From Sphingomonas sp. Root241 (GTDB lineage: Bacteria; Pseudomonadota; Alphaproteobacteria; Sphingomonadales; Sphingomonadaceae): DNA of 64,000 nt. The translations under genes were made by a program, and so were the position numbers. Below are positions 1 through 8,831 of this stretch, one piece after another. The stretch is from positions 1,735,997 to 1,799,996 of the forward strand of contig NZ_LMIV01000001.1 in the NCBI RefSeq assembly GCF_001428865.1, written 5' to 3'. How positions within the stretch are numbered: position 1 is the first letter of the stretch; every line of letters starts with the position of its first letter. Below the pieces are notes generated by a model. The model was not told the DNA's origin. It saw only the letters and a list, made by a program, of their open reading frames with translations, and did not search any database.

Positions 1-1
1 C

Positions 2-1009
2 ATCAACGAGACCTTCTGGAACGGCTATGCCAAGCTGAACTTCAAGTCCGACCTCGGCTTCGCGCAGTTGGAGGGCAATGCCGGCGTGCGCTATATCGGC
101 CGGAAGCTGGAATCGATCGGCAACATTCTGGCCGGCACGACCGTCACGCCGACGACCTTCCGCCGCGACGACACCGACTTCCTTCCTTCGGCCGTCGCCA
201 AGCTCAGCTTCAGCGACGATCTGGTGGTCCGCCTGGGCTATGCGAAGGTGCTCTCCTTCCCCAGCACCGCCTCGCTCAACAACGGCATCGCGCTCAACAA
301 CGATCCGGTTTTCGCGAACGGCGTGCAGATCCAGGCCGGTACGGGCAGTGGCGGGTCGCCGGATCTCGATGCCTTCTCCGCGACGCAATATGACGCGTCG
401 ATCGAATATTATTTCGGCAAGGAGAATCTGATCTCGATCGGCGCCTTCTACAAGGACGTGGGCAGCTTCATCGTCTCGGCTTTGTCGCCCGAACGATACA
501 ACAATATCGATTATGTGATCGGCCGCGCGACCAACGGCCAGAACGGCACCGTCAAGGGATTCGAAGTGCTGTACCAGCAGCCCTTCACCTTCCTGCCCGC
601 GCCGTTCGATGGCTTCGGAGCGCTGGTGACCTATTCCTACATCGCCTCCCAGACGCCGCTGAAGGACCCCAACGGGCACAGCTTCACCTTCCCCGGCTTG
701 TCCAAGAACAACGTCAATGTCGTCGCTTATTACGACAAGGGCCCGCTCAACCTGCGCGTGGCGTATAATTGGCGCGACGCCTATTTCGTCTCGCTCAACG
801 GATCGAGCGGCAACGGCGTGTACAACGACAGTTACCAGGATCTCGCCGTGACCTTCAAATATGGAGTCACCAAGAACCTGGAATTCCGCCTCGAAGGGAT
901 CAACCTGTTGGACAGCCAGCAGCGCTCCTATGACGGGTTCAGCGAGGCGCTCGTGACCAATGTACAATTCGGCCGCGTCTTCAAGCTCGGCGCATCCCTG
1001 AATTTCTGA
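2..1009 (+). CDS. TonB-dependent receptor, C-terminal part (start outside window)
   Basis: About 335 residues of the C-terminal beta-barrel of a TonB-dependent outer-membrane receptor; the open frame runs in from the left edge, so signal peptide and plug are not visible. The sequence shows the alternating aromatic/polar barrel pattern, repeated strand-turn motifs such as YDASIEYYF and NLEFRLEGINLLD, and a terminal Phe typical of BAM-inserted porins. The family imports large substrates, often oligosaccharides, using TonB energy. The following genes are an exported glycosidase and an exported oxidoreductase, so a glycan substrate is likely by context. The exact ligand cannot be read. Confidence 0.9.
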   Translation: MNETFWNGYAKLNFKSDLGFAQLEGNAGVRYIGRKLESIGNILAGTTVTPTTFRRDDTDFLPSAVAKLSFSDDLVVRLGYAKVLSFPSTASLNNGIALNNDPVFANGVQIQAGTGSGGSPDLDAFSATQYDASIEYYFGKENLISIGAFYKDVGSFIVSALSPERYNNIDYVIGRATNGQNGTVKGFEVLYQQPFTFLPAPFDGFGALVTYSYIASQTPLKDPNGHSFTFPGLSKNNVNVVAYYDKGPLNLRVAYNWRDAYFVSLNGSSGNGVYNDSYQDLAVTFKYGVTKNLEFRLEGINLLDSQQRSYDGFSEALVTNVQFGRVFKLGASLNF

Positions 1010-1053
1010 TGTCCCTACGATCGCGACCTGGGCTGAGGACTCATTCTCTCCCC

Positions 1054-1136
1054 CGTCACCCCGGCCTTGAGCCGGGGTCCCGCTGTCTTTCGGGCGAGCA
1101 GAAGAAGCGGGATCCCGGCTCAAGGCCGGGATGACG
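1054..1136. repeat. Interspersed palindromic repeat (long imperfect hairpin)
   Basis: Arms CGTCACCCCGGCCTTGAGCC and the matching GGCTCAAGGCCGGGATGACG enclose a short centre, giving a stem of over 20 bp between the receptor and the GH2 gene. It resembles the CGTCATCCCGGC...GATGACG palindromes found four more times in this window. It could also end transcription of the receptor gene, but there is no U-tract. Confidence 0.75.
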
Positions 1137-1261
1137 GCAAGGGGTTTCGCGGTGGACGACATGCAGCCGTTATGAATCGACAGCCTGTATAGGTTCTCAA
1201 TCAGGATCCCTAGGGTTGCGCGTGGGACAGGATCCGGCAGCCGGAGCGCAAGGAGAGGCGA

Positions 1262-4105
1262 ATGCGATCGACTGATTTCCCGATCCCGCGGATTTCCCGG
1301 CGCGGCCTGCTCCTGCTTGCCGCGGCCCCCGCCGTCCTGTCCGCAGCCACCGCGGCCGCATCGGAGCCTCGCCCTTCCCCGCTACCGCCGCGGGACCGGA
1401 CGACGCGCCATTCGTTGGACGGCGTCTGGAAATTCCGCATCGATCCCTATTCGGACGGCGAGGACCACGCCTGGTTCGCGCCCTCGCTCGATGCGTCCGC
1501 CTGGGAAGACATGACCGTGCCCGGCGTCTGGGACGTGATCAACGAGCATTCGGAATATGCCGGCGCCGCCTGGTACCGCACCGGATTCGCGACCGATCCC
1601 GGTTGGTCCGGCAAGCTGGTCCGGCTGGTGTTCGAGGCGGCCTATAACGACGCGACGGTCTGGCTGAACGGCCATCTGCTGGGCACGAACGACAATGGCT
1701 TCCTGCCCTTCCATTTCGACCTGCGGAACCTGGCGCCGCCCGGCAAGCGCAACCAGCTGACCGTCCGCGTCGACAATCGCCGCAGGCTCGGCGCGGTATG
1801 GAATTGGGGCGGCATCCGCCGGCCGGTATGGCTGGAGATCACGGACCCGACCCGGCTCGAGCGCGTGAAGATCACGGCCGAACCCGATCTCCAAACCGGA
1901 CGCGCCAGGGTCATCGTGCGGGCGCAGGCGGCCAGCCATGGCAGCTCCGCGGCAGACATCAGTGCACAGGTGACGCTTCGCCGGGACGGTGTCGTTATAT
2001 GGACTTCGCCGGTCCTGGCCGGCACCGGTGACTTCGCTTTCGAGACCGTGCTTGAGCCCGCACAGGTCCATCTCTGGCACCTGAACTCCCCCCAGCTCTA
2101 CGAGGCCGAGGTCAGCCTGATGCGGGCGGGTGCGACGATCCATTCGCAGGCCAGCCGTTTCGGCATCCGCAAGGTCGAGATCGCTGGCGAGCGGCTGCTG
2201 CTCAATGGCGAGCCGATCCGCCCGGTGGGCTTCAATCTCGTCCCCGAAGACCGCCGCACCGGCTCCGTCCTGCCCCCCTCACGCTATCGCGCCGATATCG
2301 ATCTGATGAAGATGCTCGGCACGACCATGGCCCGGCTTTCGCACTTTCCGTTGCCGCCGGAGGTTCTCGACTATCTCGACGAGGTCGGCATCCTCAGCAT
2401 CAGCGAGCTGCCGATCTGGGGCAAGAGCGAGTTGGTCGATGCCCGCTCGAAGGTGGCGGCGGATTGGCTGGAACGGCTGATCGACACCCAGTTCAACCAT
2501 CCCTCCGTCATCGGTTGGAGCGTCGGCAACGAGATCGGCCGGTACGATCGCAATCCGGGCGCGAGGGAGTATGTGCGCACCGCCATCGCGCGCGCCAAGG
2601 CGCTGGATCCGGGCCGCTTCGCCGTCTACGTGACGAACACCGCCGGCAATCAGAAGGACGATCCGATCGCGTTCGCCGATCTGATCACGATGAACGCCTA
2701 TGGCGACCTCGCCGAAGCGATCGAGAAGACACGGGCGCTCCATCCCGGAAAGCCGATCTTCCTGTCCGAATATGGCGGCGGCGGCGCGCTCGACAGCGAG
2801 GATCCGAACGAAGCGAAGGACACGGGCGACGCCTTCCTGAACCAGTTGCGCGGCAAGCCCTATGTGATCGGCGGCTCGCGCTGGACGCTGAACGACTATC
2901 GCAGCGACTGGGCCGGCTGGCCGTTCAGCCCGCCGACCGGCCCGTCGCAGAATCGCAGCTGGGGCATCTTGACCAGCGATCGCCGGCCGAAGCGGAGCTA
3001 TTTCTCCTATCGCGCGGCGCATGCGCCGGTGGCGAAGATGGCGCTGGAGCGGCGCGGCGCGGACTGGTCGATCACCCTCGCCCCCCGCGGCGTTGACGAT
3101 TTGCCTGCTTATGCGATGCGCGGATACCGGATCCTATGGCGCGTGCTGGACGCAGCGGGCAACCCGAGCGACGCCGGGCTGATCGATCTGCCCCCGCTTG
3201 CCCCCGGCGCCGCGCCGGTGACCCTCAGGCTGCCGGCGAAGCGTGCAGGTGCGACGATCCTGGCCGACCTGATCGATCCGCTCGGCTATTCGGTGCTCAC
3301 CGTGAAGAACGACCTGGCGCCTCCCGCGGCACCAGTCATCCGCCATGTCCATGCATCGATCAAGACCGCGCGGATCCTGTTCGATCCCGTCGCCCGGTCC
3401 GACGGCTATCGCCTTGCCTATGACGGTCCCGGCGGTCCCAAACAGGCGGCACCCACAATCAACGATTTCATCGATATCGCCGGCCTGGAACTCGATCAGC
3501 GTTACGCCTTCCGGCTCGTGGCGTTCAACGAAGCGGGCGAAAGCGCGCCCAGCGCCACCGTCTCCGCCATGACCACGCGTGACGACCTCCCGCCGATCCT
3601 GTGGTCCATCCAGTCCGCCGATCGGGCGGTATTCGTGAACTATTCGACCGAGGCGACCGATTATCTCTTCGAGATCGAGCTGACGCTGCCCGGAACCGAA
3701 CGGGCGCGCAGGATCAGCGTCACCACCCGCGGCACCACGCGGATCCCCGGGCTGGAGAACGGCAAGACCTATCGATTGCGCATGCGCCGCCGCAACGGGA
3801 TCGGCTTCGACAGCGCCTGGTCCGAACCGCGTTCCGCCACGCCGCGCGGGCCCGGCGATCTGCCGGCGCCGGCGAGCGGCTGTCTCGTGCCCGGCCCGGG
3901 CGATCTCACCCTGCTCGTCTTCGATCCGGTTCCCGATGCCGCCGGCTATGAAGCCCGCTTCGGCGGGCGAACGGCATCCATAGGATCGGCCGCATCGGGC
4001 ACCGTGTTCCTGCGCGGCATCGATCGCGCGCAAGCGGTGTCGCTGCGCGCGATCGACGATTTCGGGCAGCCGGGCCAGGCGCTGGAACTCAGGCGCCTGC
4101 ACTGA
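1262..4105 (+). CDS. Exported glycoside hydrolase family 2 protein with fibronectin-III-like C-terminus
   Basis: 947 residues. The N-terminus has a twin-arginine-like SRRG followed by a hydrophobic stretch and Ala-rich cleavage region, so export is expected. A jelly-roll sugar-binding domain (about 50-195) and an Ig-like domain (about 200-310) precede the TIM barrel (about 315-600). Acid/base Glu424 lies in GNEIG and the likely nucleophile Glu503 in LSEYGG, the standard GH2 pair. The last 300 residues look like two or more fibronectin-III modules, an unusual tail for simple beta-galactosidases. GH2 members cleave beta-galactosides, beta-glucuronides or beta-mannosides; the specificity is not determined here. 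It follows the TonB receptor and ends 23 bp before the start of the oxidoreductase, suggesting one glycan-utilisation transcript. Confidence 0.88.
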   Translation: MRSTDFPIPRISRRGLLLLAAAPAVLSAATAAASEPRPSPLPPRDRTTRHSLDGVWKFRIDPYSDGEDHAWFAPSLDASAWEDMTVPGVWDVINEHSEYAGAAWYRTGFATDPGWSGKLVRLVFEAAYNDATVWLNGHLLGTNDNGFLPFHFDLRNLAPPGKRNQLTVRVDNRRRLGAVWNWGGIRRPVWLEITDPTRLERVKITAEPDLQTGRARVIVRAQAASHGSSAADISAQVTLRRDGVVIWTSPVLAGTGDFAFETVLEPAQVHLWHLNSPQLYEAEVSLMRAGATIHSQASRFGIRKVEIAGERLLLNGEPIRPVGFNLVPEDRRTGSVLPPSRYRADIDLMKMLGTTMARLSHFPLPPEVLDYLDEVGILSISELPIWGKSELVDARSKVAADWLERLIDTQFNHPSVIGWSVGNEIGRYDRNPGAREYVRTAIARAKALDPGRFAVYVTNTAGNQKDDPIAFADLITMNAYGDLAEAIEKTRALHPGKPIFLSEYGGGGALDSEDPNEAKDTGDAFLNQLRGKPYVIGGSRWTLNDYRSDWAGWPFSPPTGPSQNRSWGILTSDRRPKRSYFSYRAAHAPVAKMALERRGADWSITLAPRGVDDLPAYAMRGYRILWRVLDAAGNPSDAGLIDLPPLAPGAAPVTLRLPAKRAGATILADLIDPLGYSVLTVKNDLAPPAAPVIRHVHASIKTARILFDPVARSDGYRLAYDGPGGPKQAAPTINDFIDIAGLELDQRYAFRLVAFNEAGESAPSATVSAMTTRDDLPPILWSIQSADRAVFVNYSTEATDYLFEIELTLPGTERARRISVTTRGTTRIPGLENGKTYRLRMRRRNGIGFDSAWSEPRSATPRGPGDLPAPASGCLVPGPGDLTLLVFDPVPDAAGYEARFGGRTASIGSAASGTVFLRGIDRAQAVSLRAIDDFGQPGQALELRRLH

Positions 4106-4128
4106 TGCCAGGGATAGGAGAAAGTCAC

Positions 4129-5763
4129 ATGTTCCGAGCCGCGAAGTTGCTCTGCGCCGCGCTGCTGACACCCGCGTCCGCCGGGCATGCCGGCCCCGCG
4201 CCGGATCTGCGCGCGCAGGTCGTGATCTATGGGTGCACGCCCGCCGGGATCACCGCCGCGATGGCCGTGAAAAGGCGCGGGCACGATGTCGTGCTCGCCT
4301 GCCGCGACGGCTGGATCGGCGGGATGAGCACCAACGGGCTCGGCTATGCCGATGCCGGCGACCATAAGGCGATCGGCGGCCTCGCACTGCAATTCTACCG
4401 CGACGTCAAATCCTATTATGCCGAACGCCACATCACCGACATTCCCGCGCCGCAGCGCCATCCCGGCATATCGAACGAGGATCGCGACACCCAATGGGTG
4501 TTCGAGCCCCATGTCGCCGAGGCGATCTACCGGAATTGGCTGACGCGCAACGGCGTGGTTCCGGTCTACGACTTCAAGCTGCGGATCGATCGATCGGGCG
4601 TCGTCTCGCGGGGCGGCAAGATCCGGGAAATGGTCGCGAAGGACGGCCGCAGGATCGCGGGCGACCTGTTCATCGACGCCAGCTACGAAGGCGATCTGAT
4701 GGCGATGGCCGGCGTGTCCTTCACTATCGGCCGCGAAGCCAATGCCCAATATGGCGAAACGCTCAACGGCAATCAGCCGCGCAATTCGGTCTCGCACAAT
4801 TTCACCCGCGACGTGGATCCCTATGTCGTGCCGGGAAAGCCCGAGAGCGGGCTGCTGCCGCGGATCGAGCCGGGTCCCGCCGGCGTCGAGGGCGCGGGAG
4901 ACAAGCGCATCCAAGCCTATACCTATCGCCTGTGCATGACGAAGCGGCCCGACATCCGCGCGCCGTTTGTAAAGCCGGCCCACTATGATCCACGGCAATA
5001 TGAGCTGCTCGCCCGCTATTACGACACCGGCTGGCGCGATCCCTTCACCAAGTACGACGCGATTCCGAACGGCAAGACCGATACCAACAATTTCGGGGGT
5101 TTCTCGTTCGACAATATCGGGATGAATTACGGCTATCCGACCGGCTCCTATGCCGAGCGCGAGCGAATCCTCGCCGAGCATCGCGACTATCAGCAGGGGC
5201 TGTTGTGGTTCGTGCAGAACGACCCGCGCGTGCCGGCCGACGTCCGCGCGGCGATGGCGCCCTGGGGGCTGTGCGGCGACGAGTTCAGGGACAATGCCCA
5301 CTGGCCGCGCGAGATCTATGTGCGCGAGGGACGCAGGATGGTCTCCGATTTCGTGATGACGGAGAAGCATTTGCGCGGCCAGGTCCCGACCCCGCAATCG
5401 GTCGGATTGGGCTCGTACAACATGGATTCGCACAATGTTCGTCGCTACGTCGACGCCCGTGGCTTAGCGCGCAACGAAGGCAATATCGAAGTCAGCCCGG
5501 GCGGCGTCTATGAGATCAGCTACCAGTCGCTGCTGCCCCGCCGGGGCGAGGCACGCAACCTGCTGGTGCCGGCGGCGATCTCGGCATCGCACATTGCTTA
5601 TGGCTCGATCCGCATGGAACCGGTCTTCATGATCCTGGGCGAGTCCGCGGGCATCGCCGCGAGCCTGTCGCTGCGCTCGCAGGGCGACGTGCAGGATGTG
5701 CCTTACGATGCGCTCGAACGGGAGTTGGTCGCGGCGGGCCAGGTGCTCCACCAGCCGAAATAG
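4129..5763 (+). CDS. Exported FAD-dependent oxidoreductase (FAD_oxidored type)
   Basis: 544 residues from the ATG at 4129, chosen because AGGAG at 4116-4120 sits 8 bp upstream and the protein then opens with a signal peptide (MFRAAKLLCAALL). An in-frame ATG at 4105 overlaps the GH2 stop and is possible. After the signal comes a beta-strand and a degenerate dinucleotide motif, VVIYGCTPAGITAA, typical of this family, where GxGxxG is relaxed. Later motifs (GWIGGMSTNGLGYAD, IDASYEGDLMAMAG) also match it. Members often sit beside glycosidases in polysaccharide loci, but few have a proven substrate. It ends 8 bp before the convergent SDR gene. Family confident, reaction unknown. Confidence 0.82.
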   Translation: MFRAAKLLCAALLTPASAGHAGPAPDLRAQVVIYGCTPAGITAAMAVKRRGHDVVLACRDGWIGGMSTNGLGYADAGDHKAIGGLALQFYRDVKSYYAERHITDIPAPQRHPGISNEDRDTQWVFEPHVAEAIYRNWLTRNGVVPVYDFKLRIDRSGVVSRGGKIREMVAKDGRRIAGDLFIDASYEGDLMAMAGVSFTIGREANAQYGETLNGNQPRNSVSHNFTRDVDPYVVPGKPESGLLPRIEPGPAGVEGAGDKRIQAYTYRLCMTKRPDIRAPFVKPAHYDPRQYELLARYYDTGWRDPFTKYDAIPNGKTDTNNFGGFSFDNIGMNYGYPTGSYAERERILAEHRDYQQGLLWFVQNDPRVPADVRAAMAPWGLCGDEFRDNAHWPREIYVREGRRMVSDFVMTEKHLRGQVPTPQSVGLGSYNMDSHNVRRYVDARGLARNEGNIEVSPGGVYEISYQSLLPRRGEARNLLVPAAISASHIAYGSIRMEPVFMILGESAGIAASLSLRSQGDVQDVPYDALERELVAAGQVLHQPK

Positions 5764-5771
5764 CCGGCGGA

Positions 5772-6503
5772 TCAGCGTCGGGTGATCCCCGCCCCGCCAT
5801 CTATTCCCACCACGGTACCGGTGATCCACGCGGCAGCGTCGGAGGACAGGAAGAGGATGAGCTCGGCCACTTCCTCCGCGGTGCCGAGGCGGCCCAGCGG
5901 ATGCCGGAGCACGTTCGCCGCACGCGCTGCCGCGGGATCGGGTGCGCGATCGAACGAGGCCTGCAGCATCGGCGTATTCACCGACGCCGGCGCGACTCCA
6001 TTAGCGCGGACGCCGCTATCGGCGACTTCGAGCGCGAAGGTCTTGAGGAAGGTCTCGAGCCCGCCCTTGGACGCGGCATAGGCGGCGAGCCCGGGCGCGC
6101 CCATCCGCGCGTTGATCGATGAAACGAAGGTGAACACCCCCTTCCCCGCGCGCTGCATGTCCGGCGCGAACGCCTGCGCCAGGCGAAGGGCGCCGCCGAC
6201 GTTCACGTCATAGACGCGCAGAAACGCGGCGGGCGACGATTGCAGCGTGCCGGCGAACTCGGTCGTCGCGGCGGCATGGACGACGATCGTCGGCGCGCCG
6301 AGCCGAGCCCGGATCGCATCGGCGACGGTCGTCACCGCATCGTCGTCCGCGAGATCGCAGGCAAGCGCCATATCGCCGACGGACGGCACCTGAAGGTCGA
6401 GCGCGGCGACGCGCGCACCGGCCGCGGCGAACCGCTCGCACACCGCCGCGCCCATCCCGCCTGCGGCGCCAGTCACCACTGCGATCTCTCCGTCGAGCCG
6501 CAT
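5772..6503 (-). CDS. Short-chain dehydrogenase/reductase
   Basis: 243 residues, a classical SDR. The Rossmann motif TGAAGGMG is near the N-terminus, the catalytic Ser lies in FVSSINA and the Tyr-x-x-x-Lys pair in YAASKGG. Family members oxidise or reduce alcohols, sugars and sugar acids with NAD(P). It starts 2 bp after the stop of the MFS transporter gene, which overlaps the kinase gene, so the three form one leftward operon. The likely role is oxidation of a sugar or aldonate intermediate; the exact substrate cannot be inferred. Confidence 0.88.
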   Translation of the reverse strand: MRLDGEIAVVTGAAGGMGAAVCERFAAAGARVAALDLQVPSVGDMALACDLADDDAVTTVADAIRARLGAPTIVVHAAATTEFAGTLQSSPAAFLRVYDVNVGGALRLAQAFAPDMQRAGKGVFTFVSSINARMGAPGLAAYAASKGGLETFLKTFALEVADSGVRANGVAPASVNTPMLQASFDRAPDPAAARAANVLRHPLGRLGTAEEVAELILFLSSDAAAWITGTVVGIDGGAGITRR

Positions 6504-6505
6504 CT

Positions 6506-7729
6506 CTATCCTCCCAGCTCAGCTCTCGGCTTGCCCGCGGTCGCGCGCGCGATCAGCCAGCCGATTGGGTGCAATGCCGCCATCACGAGGAAGACAGTGC
6601 CATAGTCGCGCGTCGCGGCGAAGGCGCCGACGAGCTGGGTCGAGAGAATGCCGCCGATCCCGCTGCCCGCCGCGATCAGCCCGAAGATGGTCGCGACTCG
6701 GGCCTGGGGGAAGCGATCCACCGCCAACGTGGTGAGGTTGCCTAGGAACATCATGTGCGAGAGTGCGACGAGCCCGGCGAGCGCATAGGTGACCGGCAGC
6801 GACGGCTGGAGCGCGATCAATGCACCGAGCGGGGCTAGGCAGGCGCCGATCCCCATCACGCGCAAGCGGGCAGTGATCGGGGTGGTGCCGCGGCGGACGA
6901 AGCGACCCGAAAGGAGGCCGCCGCCGATGCTGCCAAGGTCCGCCGCAAGGTAGACGACCCACGCGGTCGCAGCGATCACGGCAAGCGGAAGCCCACGCGC
7001 ATCGCCCAGATATTTGGGAAACCAGAAGAGGTAGAAATACCAGACCGGATCGGTGATCGTTCGCGTGAGCGCGAGGCCCCAGACCGACTTGTCCCTGAGG
7101 ATCGCGCCGATCGAGGGCATTTCGGCCGCCGCACCGGAGGCGACCTCGCTCGGCTGGCCGTGGCGTAGCGCAAGCCAGACAGCCATCCACACGAATCCCA
7201 GCGCACCCGTCGCCATGAACGCCGAACGCCAGCCATAAGTGAGCGCCAGCCACCCGATCAGCGGCGGCGCGATCGTCGCGCCCGCCATCGCGCCCGCGGT
7301 ATAGACGCCCACCGCAAAGCCGCGCTCGTGCGGGGCGTAATGCTCGGAGACCGCCTTCGGCGCGGCGACGTAATTGCCAGCCTCGCCGAGCCCGAGCGCG
7401 AAGCGCGCCGCGCCGAGCTGGCCGATGCCGTGGACCAGCCCCGTCATCATGTTGGCGATCGACCACCAGCCGACGAACAGCGCCAGCGCCAGCTTCAAGC
7501 CGAGCCGGTCGGTGAGCCACCCGACGACGAAATAAGCGAGCGTGTAGGCGATCAGGAAGAGCTGGACGACACGGGCATAGCCGATGTCGTCGATCCCCAG
7601 ATCCTTCTGGATCGTGGTCGCCAGGATCGAGAGCGTCTGCCGGTCGACATAGTTGAGGACGGTCGAGAAGAAGAGCAATGCGAGGATCGCCCAGCGCACG
7701 CGCGGCCGCGGCATGCCCAGGGCACTCAT
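6506..7729 (-). CDS. MFS transporter, anion:cation symporter (sugar-acid) type
   Basis: 407 residues with about 12 predicted membrane segments. The opening LNYVDRQTLS and the loop GWLTDRLGLK are characteristic of the ACS family, which includes the hexuronate, galactonate and glucarate permeases, importing sugar acids with protons. Its ATG overlaps the stop of the upstream dgoK-like kinase gene by 4 bp (ATGA), indicating translational coupling. With a kinase for 2-keto-3-deoxygalactonate beside it, import of galactonate or a related acid sugar is the natural inference. Confidence 0.88.
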   Translation of the reverse strand: MSALGMPRPRVRWAILALLFFSTVLNYVDRQTLSILATTIQKDLGIDDIGYARVVQLFLIAYTLAYFVVGWLTDRLGLKLALALFVGWWSIANMMTGLVHGIGQLGAARFALGLGEAGNYVAAPKAVSEHYAPHERGFAVGVYTAGAMAGATIAPPLIGWLALTYGWRSAFMATGALGFVWMAVWLALRHGQPSEVASGAAAEMPSIGAILRDKSVWGLALTRTITDPVWYFYLFWFPKYLGDARGLPLAVIAATAWVVYLAADLGSIGGGLLSGRFVRRGTTPITARLRVMGIGACLAPLGALIALQPSLPVTYALAGLVALSHMMFLGNLTTLAVDRFPQARVATIFGLIAAGSGIGGILSTQLVGAFAATRDYGTVFLVMAALHPIGWLIARATAGKPRAELGG

Positions 7730-8679
7730 GCCGGCACGCGTTGCGCATGCGTGGCAAGCGCGGAGAGGCCCGCAAGGCTCGCGGCATGGCCGTCGACCAG
7801 GTCATGGCCGATCCCGAGCCGATCGAGCACCGCGCCGTACAGCGCCGAGAGCTCGGGCGCGCCGATCAGCGTCACATGGTCCACCGGCTCGCCCGCCTCA
7901 TGCAGTGCTCCAATCGCGTCGCGCACCTCACACCCGATCAGCAGGCCGGAGAGATAGGGCCGTGCCGTCTCCGCCGAGAGGCTTCCCATGACGAGGAGGC
8001 TGCGCGCCGAGAACACCGCATGTTCGAACGCCAGCCGCGGATTGGCGAGCACGGTGTCCACGCCGCGGACGAACGCCGGGTCGCGCGCGGCGATCGGCAC
8101 GCCCGGCTCGGCAGGGGCCATGCCGCGCCCGACAAGGCTGTGCGTCACGAGGATCTCGAACATCTCACCCGTCATGCTGGTGAAGAAGCGCGTCACGCGC
8201 TCGTCCGCAACGCTGCACCATTTGGCGTGCGTGCCGGGCAGGCACAATGTTCGGCGCCCCATGCTGCCGGCACGCACCAGCCATCCGAAGACCTGCGCCT
8301 CCTCGCCGCGCATCACGTCGGGCAGGCCGAAGAGGTTGGTGCAGGAAATGCCCGGCACGATCGCGACCGGTACGCCGCGCACTTCGAACCGCGTCATCCG
8401 CGCCGCGAGATCGTCGAGGTTCGCCGGGCAATCCGCATAGGGGCAATCGACCCAGCCGATATTCCCCCCCACCATCCCGGCGAGCACGACCGGCAGCGGG
8501 CCTTCGCGTGCGATCCACGGCCCCGCAACCTCGAAGAATGTGGCTTCGGGATCGTCGCAGAATTTGATGCCGCGACCATTCGCCGTCTCGATCACGCGCA
8601 CCGGCGCTCCAGGCTCGCAGAGGTGCAGGCGCATGAAGCTCGAGCCCCAGTCCCCCGCGATGAAACGTCCACTCGCCAC
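7726..8679 (-). CDS. dgoK: 2-dehydro-3-deoxygalactonokinase
   Basis: 317 residues, the normal length of DgoK. GDWGSSFMRLHL near the start is the phosphate-binding segment, and CLPGTHAKWCSV is a strong family signature. The enzyme phosphorylates 2-keto-3-deoxygalactonate with ATP in the De Ley-Doudoroff route for galactonate. The start is a GTG at 8679 with GGGGAGG 5 bp upstream. It is first in a leftward operon with an MFS permease and an SDR, facing away from an IclR regulator. No KDPGal aldolase (DgoA) is seen in the window, so the next step must be elsewhere or done by another enzyme. Confidence 0.88.
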   Translation of the reverse strand: MASGRFIAGDWGSSFMRLHLCEPGAPVRVIETANGRGIKFCDDPEATFFEVAGPWIAREGPLPVVLAGMVGGNIGWVDCPYADCPANLDDLAARMTRFEVRGVPVAIVPGISCTNLFGLPDVMRGEEAQVFGWLVRAGSMGRRTLCLPGTHAKWCSVADERVTRFFTSMTGEMFEILVTHSLVGRGMAPAEPGVPIAARDPAFVRGVDTVLANPRLAFEHAVFSARSLLVMGSLSAETARPYLSGLLIGCEVRDAIGALHEAGEPVDHVTLIGAPELSALYGAVLDRLGIGHDLVDGHAASLAGLSALATHAQRVPA

Positions 8680-8724
8680 GCATACCTCCCCGCACGCCGG
8701 CCTCTGGCCTCTATTTGCCCAAAG

Positions 8725-8743
8725 TGTTGCGTATTTAGCGACA
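8725..8743. promoter_or_regulatory. Candidate operator, inverted repeat TGTTGC-N7-GCGACA
   Basis: Near-perfect inverted repeat in the dgoK-regulator intergenic region. The half-site GCGACA recurs in the perfect palindrome at 8799-8814, so both may be bound by the IclR protein encoded next door. Inference from symmetry and position only. Confidence 0.4.
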
Positions 8744-8798
8744 AGTCAATCGACACCTGCCATAGCCGATTGCGCTCGGCAGTCGCATGGATCATGTC

Positions 8799-8814
8799 TG
8801 TCGCGCGAGCGACA
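8799..8814. promoter_or_regulatory. Candidate IclR operator, perfect palindrome TGTCGC-N4-GCGACA
   Basis: A perfect 6-bp inverted repeat ending 3 bp before the GGAGGA ribosome-binding site of the IclR gene, where bound protein would block its own transcription. It shares half-sites with 8725-8743. Confidence 0.45.
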
Positions 8815-8831
8815 ACGGAGGAAGCGCCCCT

